From positions 1 through 48,213 of the forward strand of contig UQYH01000001.1 of the NCBI GenBank assembly GCA_900545185.1: a DNA stretch of 48,213 nt, given 5' to 3'. Every line of letters begins with the position of its first letter. Position 1 is the first letter of the stretch. The notes under the pieces were generated by a model. It was not told the DNA's origin. It saw only the letters and a program-made list of their open reading frames with translations, and ran no database searches. Both the position numbers and the translations under genes were made by a program. The stretch comes from an uncultured Eubacteriales bacterium. Its GTDB lineage: Bacteria > Bacillota > Clostridia > UBA1381 > UBA9506. Shown here piece by piece: positions 1 through 9,279 of the stretch.

Positions 1-135
1 TTCTGTGATAAGATTCTTGTCTTAAATAATGGCAAGGTGGAAGCTTTTGCCCCGCATAAAGAACTGATGAAAGATACGGACAGTCTGTATTACAAATTGT
101 TTACCACCCAGGCATTGAATTATTCATTAAAGTAA
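1..135 (+). CDS. ABC exporter ATP-binding/permease protein, C-terminal fragment
   Basis: The first 44 codons are open from the window edge to a TAA at 133-135. The peptide reads ILVLNNGKVEAF, then PHKEL, then YYKLFTTQA. This is the usual end of the nucleotide-binding domain of MsbA/BmrA-type ABC exporters, just after the H-loop, where ILVLdnGkive.GtHeeLm is followed by Y..l...Q. Only the tail is present, so the transported substrate and any membrane segments cannot be judged. The stop lies 26 bases before the preferred guaB start, so the two genes may be co-transcribed. What is seen is the motif; the exporter family is an inference from it. Confidence 0.72.
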   Translation, partial: FCDKILVLNNGKVEAFAPHKELMKDTDSLYYKLFTTQALNYSLK

Positions 136-161
136 AAAAAGTTATGAGAGGAAGTGTAGTT

Positions 162-1619
162 TTGGCCGAACTAAAGCTGAGAGAGGGACTGACATTTGAT
201 GACGTTTTGCTGGTACCTCAAAAATCTGATGTAACGCCCGACATGATTCAATTAAACACGCAACTTACGCGCAACATTCACTTGAATATTCCGCTGATGA
301 GCGCGGCAATGGATACGGTAACCGAATCTGCAATGGCCATTGCCATGGCGCGTGAGGGCGGCATTGGTATTATCCACAAAAACATGACGATTGAGGCACA
401 GGCCATGGAGGTTGACCGCGTAAAACGCTCCGAACACGGCGTTATCGTAAACCCCTTTTACCTTTCCCCTCATCACACCTTAAAGGATGCGGACGACCTG
501 ATGGCAAAATACAAAATTTCGGGCGTTCCCATTTGCGAGGATAAAAAACTGGTGGGCATCATCACCAACCGTGACCTGCGGTTTGAGACGGATTTTACCC
601 GTCCCATTGCAGAGGTTATGACCAAGGAAAACCTTGTAACCGCACCCGAAGGCACCGATTTGATGCAGGCACAGGCGATTTTGAGCAAATACAAAATCGA
701 AAAGCTCCCCATTGTGGATAAAAACGGCTATTTAAAAGGCCTGATTACCATTAAAGATATTGAAAAAAATGTGCGTTACCCCCACTCTGCCAAGGATTCG
801 AACGGTCGTCTTTTGGCCGGTGCGGCGCTGGGTGTCACAAACGATGTTTTAGATCGTGCAGCCGCACTGGCAGCCGCACAGGTTGATGTTTTTGTGTTGG
901 ATTCGGCTCACGGCCACAGCGAAAACATTTTAAAAACCGTTCGTTTGGTAAAAGAGCATTTTCCGCACATTGATTTAATTGCCGGTAACATTGCCACGGG
1001 TGATGCAGCCAAGGCATTAATTGAGGCAGGCGCAAACGCCGTTAAAGTCGGCATCGGCCCCGGTTCCATCTGCACAACGCGTGTGGTTTCGGGTATCGGC
1101 GTACCGCAGATTACGGCCATTCATGACGTAGCCGAGGTTGCAAAGCAGTATGATATTCCCGTCATCGCAGACGGCGGTATTAAATATTCGGGCGATTTGC
1201 CCAAGGCCATCACGGCCGGCGCCGATGTGATTATGGTCGGCAGCCTGTTTGCAGGCTGTGACGAAAGCCCCGGCCAGGAGGAAATTTACCAAGGCAGAAA
1301 ATTTAAGGTGTATCGCGGCATGGGTTCCTTGGCTGCTATGGAGGTCGGTTCAAAAGACCGTTACTTCCAAACCAACACCAAAAAGCTGGTGCCGGAAGGG
1401 GTTGAAGGTCGCGTTGCTTATAAAGGTCCTCTTTCCGATACGGTGTATCAGCTTTTGGGCGGTCTCCGCTCCGGTATGGGATATTGCGGCACGCAAACCA
1501 TTCCCGATTTGAAGGAACGCGGTGAATTTATCCGTATTACGGGCGCCGGGTTAAAGGAAAGCCATCCGCACGATATTTATATTACAAAAGAAGCACCAAA
1601 CTACAGTGCACAAATATAA
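162..1619 (+). CDS. guaB: Inosine-5'-monophosphate dehydrogenase
   Basis: Cytosolic enzyme that oxidises IMP to XMP with NAD+, the committed step of guanine nucleotide synthesis. The product is 485 aa, a normal length. It opens with REGLTFDDVLLVP, the classical IMPDH N-terminus, carries two CBS repeats at about residues 85-205 (KYKIEKLPIVDKNGYLKG is part of the second), and has the catalytic loop GPGSICTTRVVSG with the nucleophile at about Cys304. A flexible-flap region with KELVPEGVEG-like sequence follows. I prefer TTG at 162 as start because AGGAAG at 149-154 is 7 nt upstream; the in-frame ATG at 144 has no Shine-Dalgarno sequence and would put that purine run inside the gene. No promoter is visible in the short upstream gap, so it may be read from the exporter gene. 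Confidence 0.96.
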   Translation: MAELKLREGLTFDDVLLVPQKSDVTPDMIQLNTQLTRNIHLNIPLMSAAMDTVTESAMAIAMAREGGIGIIHKNMTIEAQAMEVDRVKRSEHGVIVNPFYLSPHHTLKDADDLMAKYKISGVPICEDKKLVGIITNRDLRFETDFTRPIAEVMTKENLVTAPEGTDLMQAQAILSKYKIEKLPIVDKNGYLKGLITIKDIEKNVRYPHSAKDSNGRLLAGAALGVTNDVLDRAAALAAAQVDVFVLDSAHGHSENILKTVRLVKEHFPHIDLIAGNIATGDAAKALIEAGANAVKVGIGPGSICTTRVVSGIGVPQITAIHDVAEVAKQYDIPVIADGGIKYSGDLPKAITAGADVIMVGSLFAGCDESPGQEEIYQGRKFKVYRGMGSLAAMEVGSKDRYFQTNTKKLVPEGVEGRVAYKGPLSDTVYQLLGGLRSGMGYCGTQTIPDLKERGEFIRITGAGLKESHPHDIYITKEAPNYSAQI

Positions 1620-1629
1620 AAGAACTATG

Positions 1630-1652
1630 CGCAGCCGCTATTTGCGGCTGCG
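1630..1652 (+). other. Perfect 9-bp hairpin between guaB and the topoisomerase gene
   Basis: CGCAGCCGC at 1630-1638 and GCGGCTGCG at 1644-1652 pair perfectly around a TATTT loop, 10 nt after the guaB stop. The stem is strong, but only TTACC follows, so it lacks the U-run of a classical terminator. It may protect the 3' end of guaB mRNA or attenuate read-through; the next ribosome binding site begins at 1666. Confidence 0.5.
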
Positions 1653-1680
1653 TTACCATGTGAACGAAAGGCAGATGAAC

Positions 1681-3657
1681 ATGGCTAAACAAACATATGA
1701 TAACGACAGTATTTCCTCATTAAAGGGTGCCGACCGTGTCCGCAAACGCCCCGGCGTTATTTTCGGTTCGGATGGCATTGAAGGCTGTCAACATTCATTT
1801 TTCGAAATTCTTTCCAACTCGATCGACGAAGCAAGAGAAGGTCACGGCGATGTGATTGAAGTGACGCGCTACCTTGACAAGTCCATTGAAGTAAAAGATC
1901 ACGGCCGCGGTATTCCGCTCGATTATAACGAAAAGGAGCAGCGCTACAACTGGGAGCTTGTATTTTGCGAACTGTATGCCGGTGGTAAATATAATACCAA
2001 CAACGGCGAAAACTATGAATACAGCTTGGGTTTAAACGGTTTGGGCGCCTGCGCCACACAGTACAGTTCCTCGTATATGGATGTAACCGTACGCCGTGAC
2101 AAAAAAACCTATACCATTCATTTTGAAAAGGGCGAACCCACAAGCGAGCTGCAAATTGAGCCGTACAACAAAAAAGATACGGGAACGCAAATTAAATGGC
2201 GGCCGGATTTGGACGTTTTTACCGATATTAATATTCCGCTTGAATTTTTTCAGGACACTTTAAAAAAGCAGGCTGTTGCCAATGCCGGTCTTAAATTCGT
2301 GCTGTTTAACCAAACGGCCGAAGGCTGGGATATGGAAGAGTTTTGCTACGAAAACGGTATTGTGGACTATGTAAAAGAAATCAGTGACGGAAAAGAACTG
2401 ACGCCGGTTTACAGCTTTGAAGCCGAACGCCGCGGACGTGACCGCGCCGACAAGCCGGATTACAAAGTGAAAATGCAGTTTGCTTTTTGCTTTAACAACA
2501 CGGTGAATATGCTGGAATATTACCACAACTCAAGCTTTTTGGAGCACGGCGGCGCGCCGGATAAGGCTGTGCGCAATGCCTTTGTGTATGAAATTGACCA
2601 ATACCTGAAATCCGGCGGTAAATACAACAAAACCGAAGCGAAAATCAACTTTCAGGACGTGGCGGACAGCTTGATTTTGGTCTCCAATTCCTTCTCCACC
2701 ATGACCAGCTACGAAAATCAGACCAAAAAATCCATTACCAACAAATTTATTCAAGAAGCCATGACAGAGGTGCTGCGGCATCAGCTGGAAATTTACTTTA
2801 TTGAAAACAAGCCCATGGCTGAAAAAATTGCCGAACAGGTTTTAATTAACAAGCGTAGCCGCGAAACTGCGGAGCGCACACGCGTAAATATTAAAAAGAA
2901 GCTGACCGGCACCATTGATATGACAAACCGCATTAATAAATTTGTGGATTGCCGCTCAAAGGACACCTCCATCCGCGAGGTTTACATCGTAGAGGGCGAT
3001 TCGGCCTTGGGTTCGGTTAAATTAAGCCGTGACGCGGAATTTCAGGCCATTATGCCTGTGCGCGGTAAAATTTTAAACTGCTTAAAGGCCGGGTATGATA
3101 AAATTTTTAAAAGCGAAATCATTACCGATTTGGTTAAGGTGTTAGGCTGCGGCGTTGAAATTGCCCACTCTAAGGCAAAGGATTTAAACACCTTTGATTT
3201 GGATTTGCTGCGCTGGAATAAAGTCATCATCTGTACCGATGCCGATGTGGACGGCTTTCAGATCCGCACCTTGATTTTAACCATGATTTATGTTTTAATG
3301 CCCACGCTGATTGAGGCAGGCAAGGTGTTTATTGCCGAAACGCCGCTGTTTGAAATCACCTGCGGCAAAGAAACGTTTTTTGCTTATAACGAGCGTGAAA
3401 AACAAGAAATATTAAGTAAAATTGAAGGTAAAAAATATGTCATCCAGCGCTCGAAGGGTTTGGGCGAAAACGACCCGGAGATGATGGCCGTAACCACCAT
3501 GAACCCCGATACACGCCGTTTGATTAAGGTAACGGCAGAGGAAGCCGAAAAAACAGCAGCTATGTTTGAGCTGCTTTTGGGTGATAATCTGCAAGGCCGA
3601 AAGGACTTTATTGCCGAATCCGGCCATTTGTATTTAGACATGACGGACGTAAGCTGA
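1681..3657 (+). CDS. Type IIA DNA topoisomerase subunit B (GyrB/ParE-like)
   Basis: ATPase and TOPRIM subunit of a gyrase or topoisomerase IV-type enzyme, which needs an A subunit (GyrA/ParC) to cut DNA. The 658-aa product has the GHKL ATPase site: the general base Glu42 and Mg-binding Asn46 in FFEILSNSIDEA, DHGRGIP, and the loop GLNGLGACATQ. The TOPRIM domain shows IVEGDSALGS (Glu438) and TDADVDG (Asp520, Asp522, Asp524), then QRSKGLGEN near the end. GAAAGG at 1666-1671 supports ATG 1681 (spacing 9); upstream in-frame ATGs would run back into guaB. Deviations such as EGDSALGS (usually EGDSAGGS) and DGFQIRT (usually DGAHIRT) suggest a divergent paralogue. No A-subunit gene is adjacent; galE follows from its own promoter. 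Whether it acts as gyrase or topoisomerase IV cannot be told. Confidence 0.88.
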   Translation: MAKQTYDNDSISSLKGADRVRKRPGVIFGSDGIEGCQHSFFEILSNSIDEAREGHGDVIEVTRYLDKSIEVKDHGRGIPLDYNEKEQRYNWELVFCELYAGGKYNTNNGENYEYSLGLNGLGACATQYSSSYMDVTVRRDKKTYTIHFEKGEPTSELQIEPYNKKDTGTQIKWRPDLDVFTDINIPLEFFQDTLKKQAVANAGLKFVLFNQTAEGWDMEEFCYENGIVDYVKEISDGKELTPVYSFEAERRGRDRADKPDYKVKMQFAFCFNNTVNMLEYYHNSSFLEHGGAPDKAVRNAFVYEIDQYLKSGGKYNKTEAKINFQDVADSLILVSNSFSTMTSYENQTKKSITNKFIQEAMTEVLRHQLEIYFIENKPMAEKIAEQVLINKRSRETAERTRVNIKKKLTGTIDMTNRINKFVDCRSKDTSIREVYIVEGDSALGSVKLSRDAEFQAIMPVRGKILNCLKAGYDKIFKSEIITDLVKVLGCGVEIAHSKAKDLNTFDLDLLRWNKVIICTDADVDGFQIRTLILTMIYVLMPTLIEAGKVFIAETPLFEITCGKETFFAYNEREKQEILSKIEGKKYVIQRSKGLGENDPEMMAVTTMNPDTRRLIKVTAEEAEKTAAMFELLLGDNLQGRKDFIAESGHLYLDMTDVS

Positions 3658-3677
3658 TGTGGTGATTTTTTATACCC

Positions 3678-3710
3678 TTTTTGCAAATTTTTATGCAATT
3701 TTGCAATTGG
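3678..3710. promoter_or_regulatory. TTGCA-rich inverted/direct repeats just upstream of the galE -35 box
   Basis: TTGCA and TGCAA form an inverted pair (TTGCA-N8-TGCAA), followed at once by a further TTGCAATT. The cluster is AT-rich and abuts the -35 box, so it could be an operator or simply an UP-element. No regulator can be named. Confidence 0.25.
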
Positions 3711-3711
3711 C

Positions 3712-3740
3712 TTGACTTTTGCATATAAAGCCGATATACT
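3712..3740 (+). promoter_or_regulatory. Sigma-A promoter of galE
   Basis: TTGACT (3712-3717), a 17-nt spacer and TATACT (3735-3740) match the vegetative consensus closely. The galE ribosome binding site AAGGAG lies at 3758-3763, leaving a short leader. Confidence 0.8.
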
Positions 3741-3774
3741 GATTATGAGATTATAAAAAGGAGCTGAACGCCTT

Positions 3775-4782
3775 ATGGCAATTTTAGTAACCGGCGGTGC
3801 CGGATTTATCGGCTCGCACACCTGTGTGGAGCTGCTCGAAAACGGATATGATATTATTGTTGTGGATAATTTTGTCAACTCTAAGCCCGAATCGTTAAAG
3901 CGCATTAAGCAAATTACCGGCCGCGATTTTAAGTTTTACGAAACCGATTTGCTGGACGAAGCCGGTGTTGAAACAATTTTTGCCGAAAATACAATTGAAG
4001 CGGTCATTCACTTTGCAGGCTTAAAGGCCGTGGGCGAATCCGTTCAAAAGCCGCTTTGGTACTATCATAACAACCTGACAGGCACTTTAATTTTATGCAA
4101 GGTTATGGCAAAGCGCAATGTTAAAAAGCTGGTGTTCAGTTCCTCTGCTACGGTATACGGCAATCCTGCCTCTGTGCCGATTCGTGAGGATTTTCCGCTT
4201 TCTACAACCAATCCTTACGGCAGCACAAAGCTGATGATTGAAAACATTCTGCGTGATTTGTATGTGCCCGACCACGATTGGAGCATTGCACTGCTCCGCT
4301 ACTTTAATCCCATCGGCGCACACGAATCCGGCTTAATCGGCGAAGATCCCAACGGTATTCCCAACAATCTGATGCCTTACATTGCACAGGTTGCAGCGAA
4401 AAAGCTGGAAATTTTAAGTGTGTTCGGTGATGATTACAACACCCCGGACGGCACGGGCGTACGCGATTACATCCACGTTGTGGATTTGGCACGCGGCCAT
4501 ATTAAAGCTGTTGAAAAGGTGCTTGGCTCTACCGGTGTGGATGCCTACAACTTAGGCACCGGTCACGGTTACAGCGTTTTGGACATGGTAAAGGCTTTCT
4601 CAGAGGTAAACGGTGTTGCCGTGCCTTATAAAATTGCACCGCGCCGCCCCGGCGACATTGCAGAATGCTATGCCGACCCCACAAAGGCAAAAGAAGTATT
4701 GGGCTGGCAGGCAGAGTTCGGTCTTGAAAAAATGTGCCGTGATGCTTGGAACTTTATGGTCAAAAATCCGAACGGACTTTAA
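3775..4782 (+). CDS. galE: UDP-glucose 4-epimerase
   Basis: Extended short-chain dehydrogenase that interconverts UDP-glucose and UDP-galactose through an NAD-bound 4-keto intermediate in the cytosol. The 335-aa product has the N-terminal Rossmann motif GGAGFIGSHT (residues 7-16), FAGLKAVGES, SSSATVYG, and the catalytic pair Tyr148 and Lys152 in YGSTK; RYFNPIGAH and VRDYIHVVDLA are typical of GalE. Length and motifs are those of a complete enzyme. It has its own promoter and AAGGAG 11 nt before ATG, and ends at a strong terminator. It could serve cell-wall or exopolysaccharide synthesis or galactose use. Although it borders the polysaccharide locus, nothing in its promoter resembles the shared element of that locus, so I treat it as an independent flanking gene. 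Confidence 0.95.
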   Translation: MAILVTGGAGFIGSHTCVELLENGYDIIVVDNFVNSKPESLKRIKQITGRDFKFYETDLLDEAGVETIFAENTIEAVIHFAGLKAVGESVQKPLWYYHNNLTGTLILCKVMAKRNVKKLVFSSSATVYGNPASVPIREDFPLSTTNPYGSTKLMIENILRDLYVPDHDWSIALLRYFNPIGAHESGLIGEDPNGIPNNLMPYIAQVAAKKLEILSVFGDDYNTPDGTGVRDYIHVVDLARGHIKAVEKVLGSTGVDAYNLGTGHGYSVLDMVKAFSEVNGVAVPYKIAPRRPGDIAECYADPTKAKEVLGWQAEFGLEKMCRDAWNFMVKNPNGL

Positions 4783-4803
4783 AATAAAAAATAAAAAGTT
4801 GAA

Positions 4804-4838
4804 GGCATCTGCCCTAAAAACGGGCAGATGCCTTTTTT
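4804..4838. terminator. Strong intrinsic terminator between convergent galE and the polysaccharide locus
   Basis: GGCATCTGCCC (4804-4814) pairs perfectly with GGGCAGATGCC (4822-4832) around TAAAAAC, followed by six T on the + strand. A-rich sequence on the other side (4781-4803) gives T-runs on the minus strand, so it probably stops both galE and the minus-strand gene whose stop codon overlaps the T-run at 4837-4839. Confidence 0.9.
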
Positions 4839-6132
4839 AGTATAGCCTTGCCGCGCGTACAATCGGTTTTTGTCCGTCCTCCATGCACCACAAATACGCA
4901 TACAACGCGTATGTTTCGGCATCATTGGGCACCGTGACGCTTGCCGAAAGCAGGCCGTTTGCATCTCGCATTGCTTTATCTGAGCAAATAAGCCGCCCAT
5001 CCTCTTTTTGATACAGTGCCAGATAAAGCAGCAGTTTGTTCTTTGTACCCGTTACGCTTGTTTCGACAGTTACCATGCCGCTTTTTATTTCTTCAAGCAC
5101 TTGTCCATTTTGGTAAAACCCGATACCGGAAAATACAGCTCCCTCATCCGTGCTAAATGAAAGTTCAGTATTTTCCAAAACATTGCCGAATATATCTGTT
5201 ACCTCGCCAATCGAAATTGTATACAGGCTGTTGGGCAAAAGGGCGCAGCCGCGCGGCACATGCAACACCACTGTTTTTCTGTCACTGCTTAGGCACACGG
5301 CCGTATTGTCCGTCAATATTCCGTCACAATACAGTTTTACCTGCTCGCTGTTTACCGTTTCGGGTCGCAGCGGATGGTTAAAGCTTACGCTTAAAGCTGC
5401 GCCGATCAAGACCGATTCACTGCCGTTTTGCGGCGAAGATGCCGTAACATGCAGCGGCTCCTTCGCTGCGGCAATATAAATATCATCATACAGCGTCACA
5501 CTTGACGAAGGATCACTCGTTACGCCGGAATACAGCCCGAATTGCGTCAGTGTTGCAAGTTCACTCAAATCAAACCTTTCCGTAGCCGAAAACCCGGAGA
5601 CAAACGGTGCCGTAACCGTAATATCCGCATATTTTTCCGTGTCTGTTATCACGAACCGAATGACAAAATCATACCATACATTTTGCCGATACAAGCCCGT
5701 ATCGGTACCGGCGATATTTAAACGGTGATTGACCTTGGAAAAGGTTGCCAAATACAGGCTTTTTCTCGCTCCGCCGCTTGTATAGCCGCTGAGCAGAAAA
5801 AAACGATGCCCCCATTCCCCTGTACCAACATCTTTCGTTGAAAAACCAATTTGAAACCCTTGGCTGAGTTCGGCTTGATACGTGTTTAAATGTATCCCCA
5901 CATAACGCAGTTGCTTATTGGTTACGGAAAAGCAGAGACTTTTCCCTCTGTCCGTAGAAATCAGTTCCGATGTTCCGCCGCCGTTTACGAAAAACGGCGC
6001 GGTCAACTCTCCGTCACTTTGAATTGTATTAAAATCAACAGATCTGTAAAACATCGTTTCTTCTGCCGCAGCCAAAACCGTACCGCCCAGCACAAGAAAA
6101 ACCGCCAATATAACCGTTATATATCGTTTCAT
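4837..6132 (-). CDS. Secreted LamG-like / SbsA Ig-like protein of the polysaccharide locus
   Basis: A 431-aa exported protein with a signal peptide (MKRYITVILAVFLVLGG, cleavage likely near VLAAAEE). Residues about 25-220 look like a concanavalin/LamG-type beta-sandwich (SVDFNTIQ near the start, TLYDDIYIAAA at the end). Residues about 222-325 resemble an SbsA-type Ig-like domain (SSPQNGSESVLIGAALSVSF, SIGEVTDIFGN). The last 100 residues contain LLLYLALYQKEDG and ALYAYLWCMEDGQKP, related to the C-terminal module of the 467-aa and 749-aa proteins of the locus. No catalytic motif or wall anchor is visible. It starts 20 nt after the stop of the 1035-aa lyase, so they are probably co-transcribed; AGGAGAGG precedes the ATG. 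A glycan-binding or accessory role is inferred from domain type and context only. Confidence 0.75.
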   Translation of the reverse strand: MKRYITVILAVFLVLGGTVLAAAEETMFYRSVDFNTIQSDGELTAPFFVNGGGTSELISTDRGKSLCFSVTNKQLRYVGIHLNTYQAELSQGFQIGFSTKDVGTGEWGHRFFLLSGYTSGGARKSLYLATFSKVNHRLNIAGTDTGLYRQNVWYDFVIRFVITDTEKYADITVTAPFVSGFSATERFDLSELATLTQFGLYSGVTSDPSSSVTLYDDIYIAAAKEPLHVTASSPQNGSESVLIGAALSVSFNHPLRPETVNSEQVKLYCDGILTDNTAVCLSSDRKTVVLHVPRGCALLPNSLYTISIGEVTDIFGNVLENTELSFSTDEGAVFSGIGFYQNGQVLEEIKSGMVTVETSVTGTKNKLLLYLALYQKEDGRLICSDKAMRDANGLLSASVTVPNDAETYALYAYLWCMEDGQKPIVRAARLY

Positions 6133-6152
6133 TCTTTCACCTCTCCTAATAC

Positions 6153-9100
6153 CTATCGTCGTGCGGCGGACGTATAAAATACGGTTTCATATAAATTTGC
6201 AAGTGCGGTATCTGCCTTTGTGCTGCCCACAAGAACGCGGACATACCGCCCATATCTGCTTTGCAGCGCAAATCCCTGCAAGCCGTCACATTGCGCATAG
6301 CTTCGGCCGCAAAAGGCCGTCTGCCACTTTTTCTGATCGTTTGAAACCAAAACACAAACCTCTTGCCGATTTGCATTTTTCGGAAAGCGCAGCGCCATAT
6401 AATCCACTCGATTTTCGCAGCAGCCAAAATCAAATTCATACATTGCGGTTTCTGCCGCCGTGTTCCAGCCGCGGATATAGCTCTGCATATCGGCTCCTAT
6501 TGTGCCTGCCACAGTCCGATACGCTTCTTGCTGCCGCAACCTCTCCGGCTGCCCCACAAAGCACGGCTCCGGCACAAAGCAAAGCACGTATGTGCGCAAC
6601 CGTTTGCCGATGCGCACCTGTACCTTTCCCGTCAGGCTTTTCGCATCTGCCTGTACAATTGTCACCACGCCGCCCGATTTGGCCGTAATTTGCGGCAGTA
6701 CGCTGCTTTGACGAATCGGGACGGCATAGATGCTCTTATCGGGCGCAAAATCCGCAAGCGGTTCGCCGCCGACCGATATTTCCGTTGCTTCGGGTATGGC
6801 ACCTAAATCCGTGCTCCAGTCCGAAAGCGGTCGTTCGGTTGGTTTATGCACGGTTGTGGTTTCCGTGCCTGCCAGCGGTGTCAGCGAGACGGACAGCGCA
6901 AAGTCCGACACATTTTCGGCATGCACCACCAGCTTTCGTTTGCCTGTCTCCTCCACATTTCCCTCCGATTGCGGCGAAGTGGCAAGCGGCACGGCATTCA
7001 TAACCGAAAATTGTAAATTACCCTGTGTCAGTATTTCGGCCAGCACACGTTTGTTGCCGCGTGTTAAAATTGCGTTCTTTCCGTCGGCTGCAATATCCAC
7101 ACTCGCTTCTGTGTGCATAAACCAATAAAGCTCCATCGGCTTTGTTCGTTTTACCTCATCACGAATGATGACGTGCTGATTCTTTTTATCCAGCATAACG
7201 CCGCGCTGCACGCTTTCCGCACCCGTAAAGCCGTAAACCTCCGAAAGGTCGCACACGGCATAAGCGCAGTCCTCATCCGATTCAAACCGATTGATCGCCG
7301 CCGCAACATAGCGATCCTGCTCCACACCGTAATCCGGGTCAATAATCACCGTGTTGTGCCCCTCGGCACGGCTGCGATAGTTTTTGTTTCGTGCTTCGCT
7401 TGCGCCGCCAGCCACATAAACACCCATATCGGCCTCCGAATCATATGCCCAACGTTCGCCCAGCATATCAATCACATACGTTCCGGCATCCAGCTGACCC
7501 ACCAGCTGATTATCCTCCGAACCGTGAAAGCCCACAAAAATATCCGCTTCATCCTGTGCACCTGTCCGCATTACGGCCGCCTCCTGCTCTCGATACAGCC
7601 GACTGCCGCCGTCACGCACATAGCTTTCCTCCGTCGGCTCGTACCAAAACAAATCCTCTGCCGTTGGTGAAAGGCCGTACTTTTCCATGCGGAAAAGCCG
7701 CAGTGCCGTAAGGCGCGAATCATGGCAACGCTGTGCCAGATACATGGTCGGATAATCGTTCACATGGCTGTCGGTGCCGACATTTCTTAAATTAAAAACG
7801 CCGCAGGAGCCGGACATATCATCCATATAATAAGAGGTTTGATTAAGACCCGGCGCATCGAACAGGCCATAATCCGTACCGGCCGCCGTAGAGAGCGCCG
7901 CCGAATAATAAGAAAGAAATTGCATGGAATACAGCCAATAGTTCAACCCTTCAAAATAGGCTCCGTCAGGCCCGTAACGTTCCAGTAAATCTTCAATCAC
8001 CGTAAGGCCGCTTGCCAAAATTTCACCTGCCGTATCGTCTTCATCACAAACAGCTAAGGCTGCCATGGCCAAGCCGCCGTTACAAACGGCGCTCCAGTTA
8101 TTGGGCGTTGCCAGGTCGTCACGGTTCCACCACATATGATAGCTACGATATTTGGGAACAGAATGATAATCGTCAAGCGCCGGCAAAAATGCACGCGACA
8201 ACAAGGCTTCCCGAACTGTTTGCCGCTGTGCCTCCGTCATGGTTTGATAAAGCCAGTCATACCCCAGCGCAACTGCTGCGCACATTTCGGCCGTAAACAG
8301 CGTTACGGGTGACCAATCCGCAAAATTTGTACCGCACAGGTTCAAAAGCTCCTGCTTGGCACGGTCGGCATACGCCGTGTTCCCCGTCAGCCGATACGCC
8401 AGCGGCAGATATTCCATGCGCCGCAGCGCCTCGTGCACCGAATTTAAATACTGTGTCGTCCCCGTGCCGCTTTTAGTTAACAGCGGCAGCGTCAGCATAG
8501 CATCCGCCTCGGCCAATAAGGACTGCATCCAGCTTTGGACGTTTTCATCCGTTGTTTGCAGCTCCCGTAAACGCGCAATCCGTTCATCCGTCACCAAAAG
8601 ACGCGGATGGCCATTATCGGGGTAGCGGTTTGTTACATCGACCAAAATGGTTTCCGCACTCGGCCGCGTATAAATCAACGGTCGCACGGCTTGATACAAA
8701 ACGCGCCGATTGATAAATTCATCACACGAAAACCGCTGCGCGTTGGCATCCAAAAGCATATAGCCGCATTCTTCTGTATATACGGTTAAGCCCGTTGCTT
8801 CTGCCATCACGGTAAGCGGCACAAACCAAACACCGTTTTGCTGCTCCAACGCATGCGGCAGCGTTTTGTCCGTACCGTTCAGCCGATATGACAGGCCGTT
8901 TTTAGGCAATTGCATGGACATGCTTTGCGCCGATATAATAAACCCCTCGGCTTCCTCTTGTGCTTGAAACTGCAACCCACCGCACAAAAACATAAGCGGC
9001 ACCATGGGTACACCCTCGGCAAAATAAGGCTTCACCGCTTCTTGCGTATCCATGCGGCACACCTCGCCATAGCATAACGCCGCATTGCTTTTTGTGTAAA

Positions 9101-9260
9101 ACAAAACAGAATCCGAAAGAAGGCTGCGCGCTTCGCTTTCCGTCACAATCGCCAGAGCCGCACGCGCCGTCGGCTGCGTTTTGTTGTAGCTTTCTTCTGC
9201 CCCTATCGGCAAAACCGTCAGCATTAAAATTGCTGATAGCATCGTTGCTATAATACGCAC
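6153..9260 (-). CDS. Secreted heparinase II/III-like polysaccharide lyase, multidomain (1035 aa)
   Basis: Probable extracellular lyase that cleaves uronic-acid glycans by beta-elimination. The preferred start is GTG at 9260: AAAGGAG at 9269-9275 is 8 nt upstream, while upstream in-frame codons lack a site. A signal peptide follows (RIIATMLSAILMLTVLPIGAEE). Order: copper-amine-oxidase-N-like beta domain (about 65-185, with MVPLMFLCGGL and WFVPLTVMAEATGL), alpha/alpha toroid (about 200-500: NNWSAVCNGG, EGLNYWLYSMQF with candidate catalytic Tyr), heparinase II/III beta-sheet domain (about 570-790, AEGHNTVI with His635), an Ig-like segment, and a C-terminal F5/8-C-like carbohydrate-binding domain. 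It is paralogous to the 885-aa and 1484-aa lyases. It lies downstream of a terminator-like hairpin; no clear promoter precedes it, so it may depend on read-through. The exact PL family and substrate are not assignable by eye. Confidence 0.82.
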   Translation of the reverse strand: MRIIATMLSAILMLTVLPIGAEESYNKTQPTARAALAIVTESEARSLLSDSVLFYTKSNAALCYGEVCRMDTQEAVKPYFAEGVPMVPLMFLCGGLQFQAQEEAEGFIISAQSMSMQLPKNGLSYRLNGTDKTLPHALEQQNGVWFVPLTVMAEATGLTVYTEECGYMLLDANAQRFSCDEFINRRVLYQAVRPLIYTRPSAETILVDVTNRYPDNGHPRLLVTDERIARLRELQTTDENVQSWMQSLLAEADAMLTLPLLTKSGTGTTQYLNSVHEALRRMEYLPLAYRLTGNTAYADRAKQELLNLCGTNFADWSPVTLFTAEMCAAVALGYDWLYQTMTEAQRQTVREALLSRAFLPALDDYHSVPKYRSYHMWWNRDDLATPNNWSAVCNGGLAMAALAVCDEDDTAGEILASGLTVIEDLLERYGPDGAYFEGLNYWLYSMQFLSYYSAALSTAAGTDYGLFDAPGLNQTSYYMDDMSGSCGVFNLRNVGTDSHVNDYPTMYLAQRCHDSRLTALRLFRMEKYGLSPTAEDLFWYEPTEESYVRDGGSRLYREQEAAVMRTGAQDEADIFVGFHGSEDNQLVGQLDAGTYVIDMLGERWAYDSEADMGVYVAGGASEARNKNYRSRAEGHNTVIIDPDYGVEQDRYVAAAINRFESDEDCAYAVCDLSEVYGFTGAESVQRGVMLDKKNQHVIIRDEVKRTKPMELYWFMHTEASVDIAADGKNAILTRGNKRVLAEILTQGNLQFSVMNAVPLATSPQSEGNVEETGKRKLVVHAENVSDFALSVSLTPLAGTETTTVHKPTERPLSDWSTDLGAIPEATEISVGGEPLADFAPDKSIYAVPIRQSSVLPQITAKSGGVVTIVQADAKSLTGKVQVRIGKRLRTYVLCFVPEPCFVGQPERLRQQEAYRTVAGTIGADMQSYIRGWNTAAETAMYEFDFGCCENRVDYMALRFPKNANRQEVCVLVSNDQKKWQTAFCGRSYAQCDGLQGFALQSRYGRYVRVLVGSTKADTALANLYETVFYTSAARR

Positions 9261-9279
9261 TTTTTTCACTCCTTTGCGC

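Noticed and set aside
144..161. ATG at 144 as guaB start
   Set aside because: No Shine-Dalgarno sequence precedes it and the purine run AGGAAG would lie inside the gene; TTG at 162 with 7-nt spacing fits better and gives the usual IMPDH N-terminus.
1606..1680. Longer start of the topoisomerase gene overlapping guaB
   Set aside because: The extra residues translate the intergenic hairpin and resemble nothing; ATG at 1681 has a good ribosome binding site and begins the recognisable protein.
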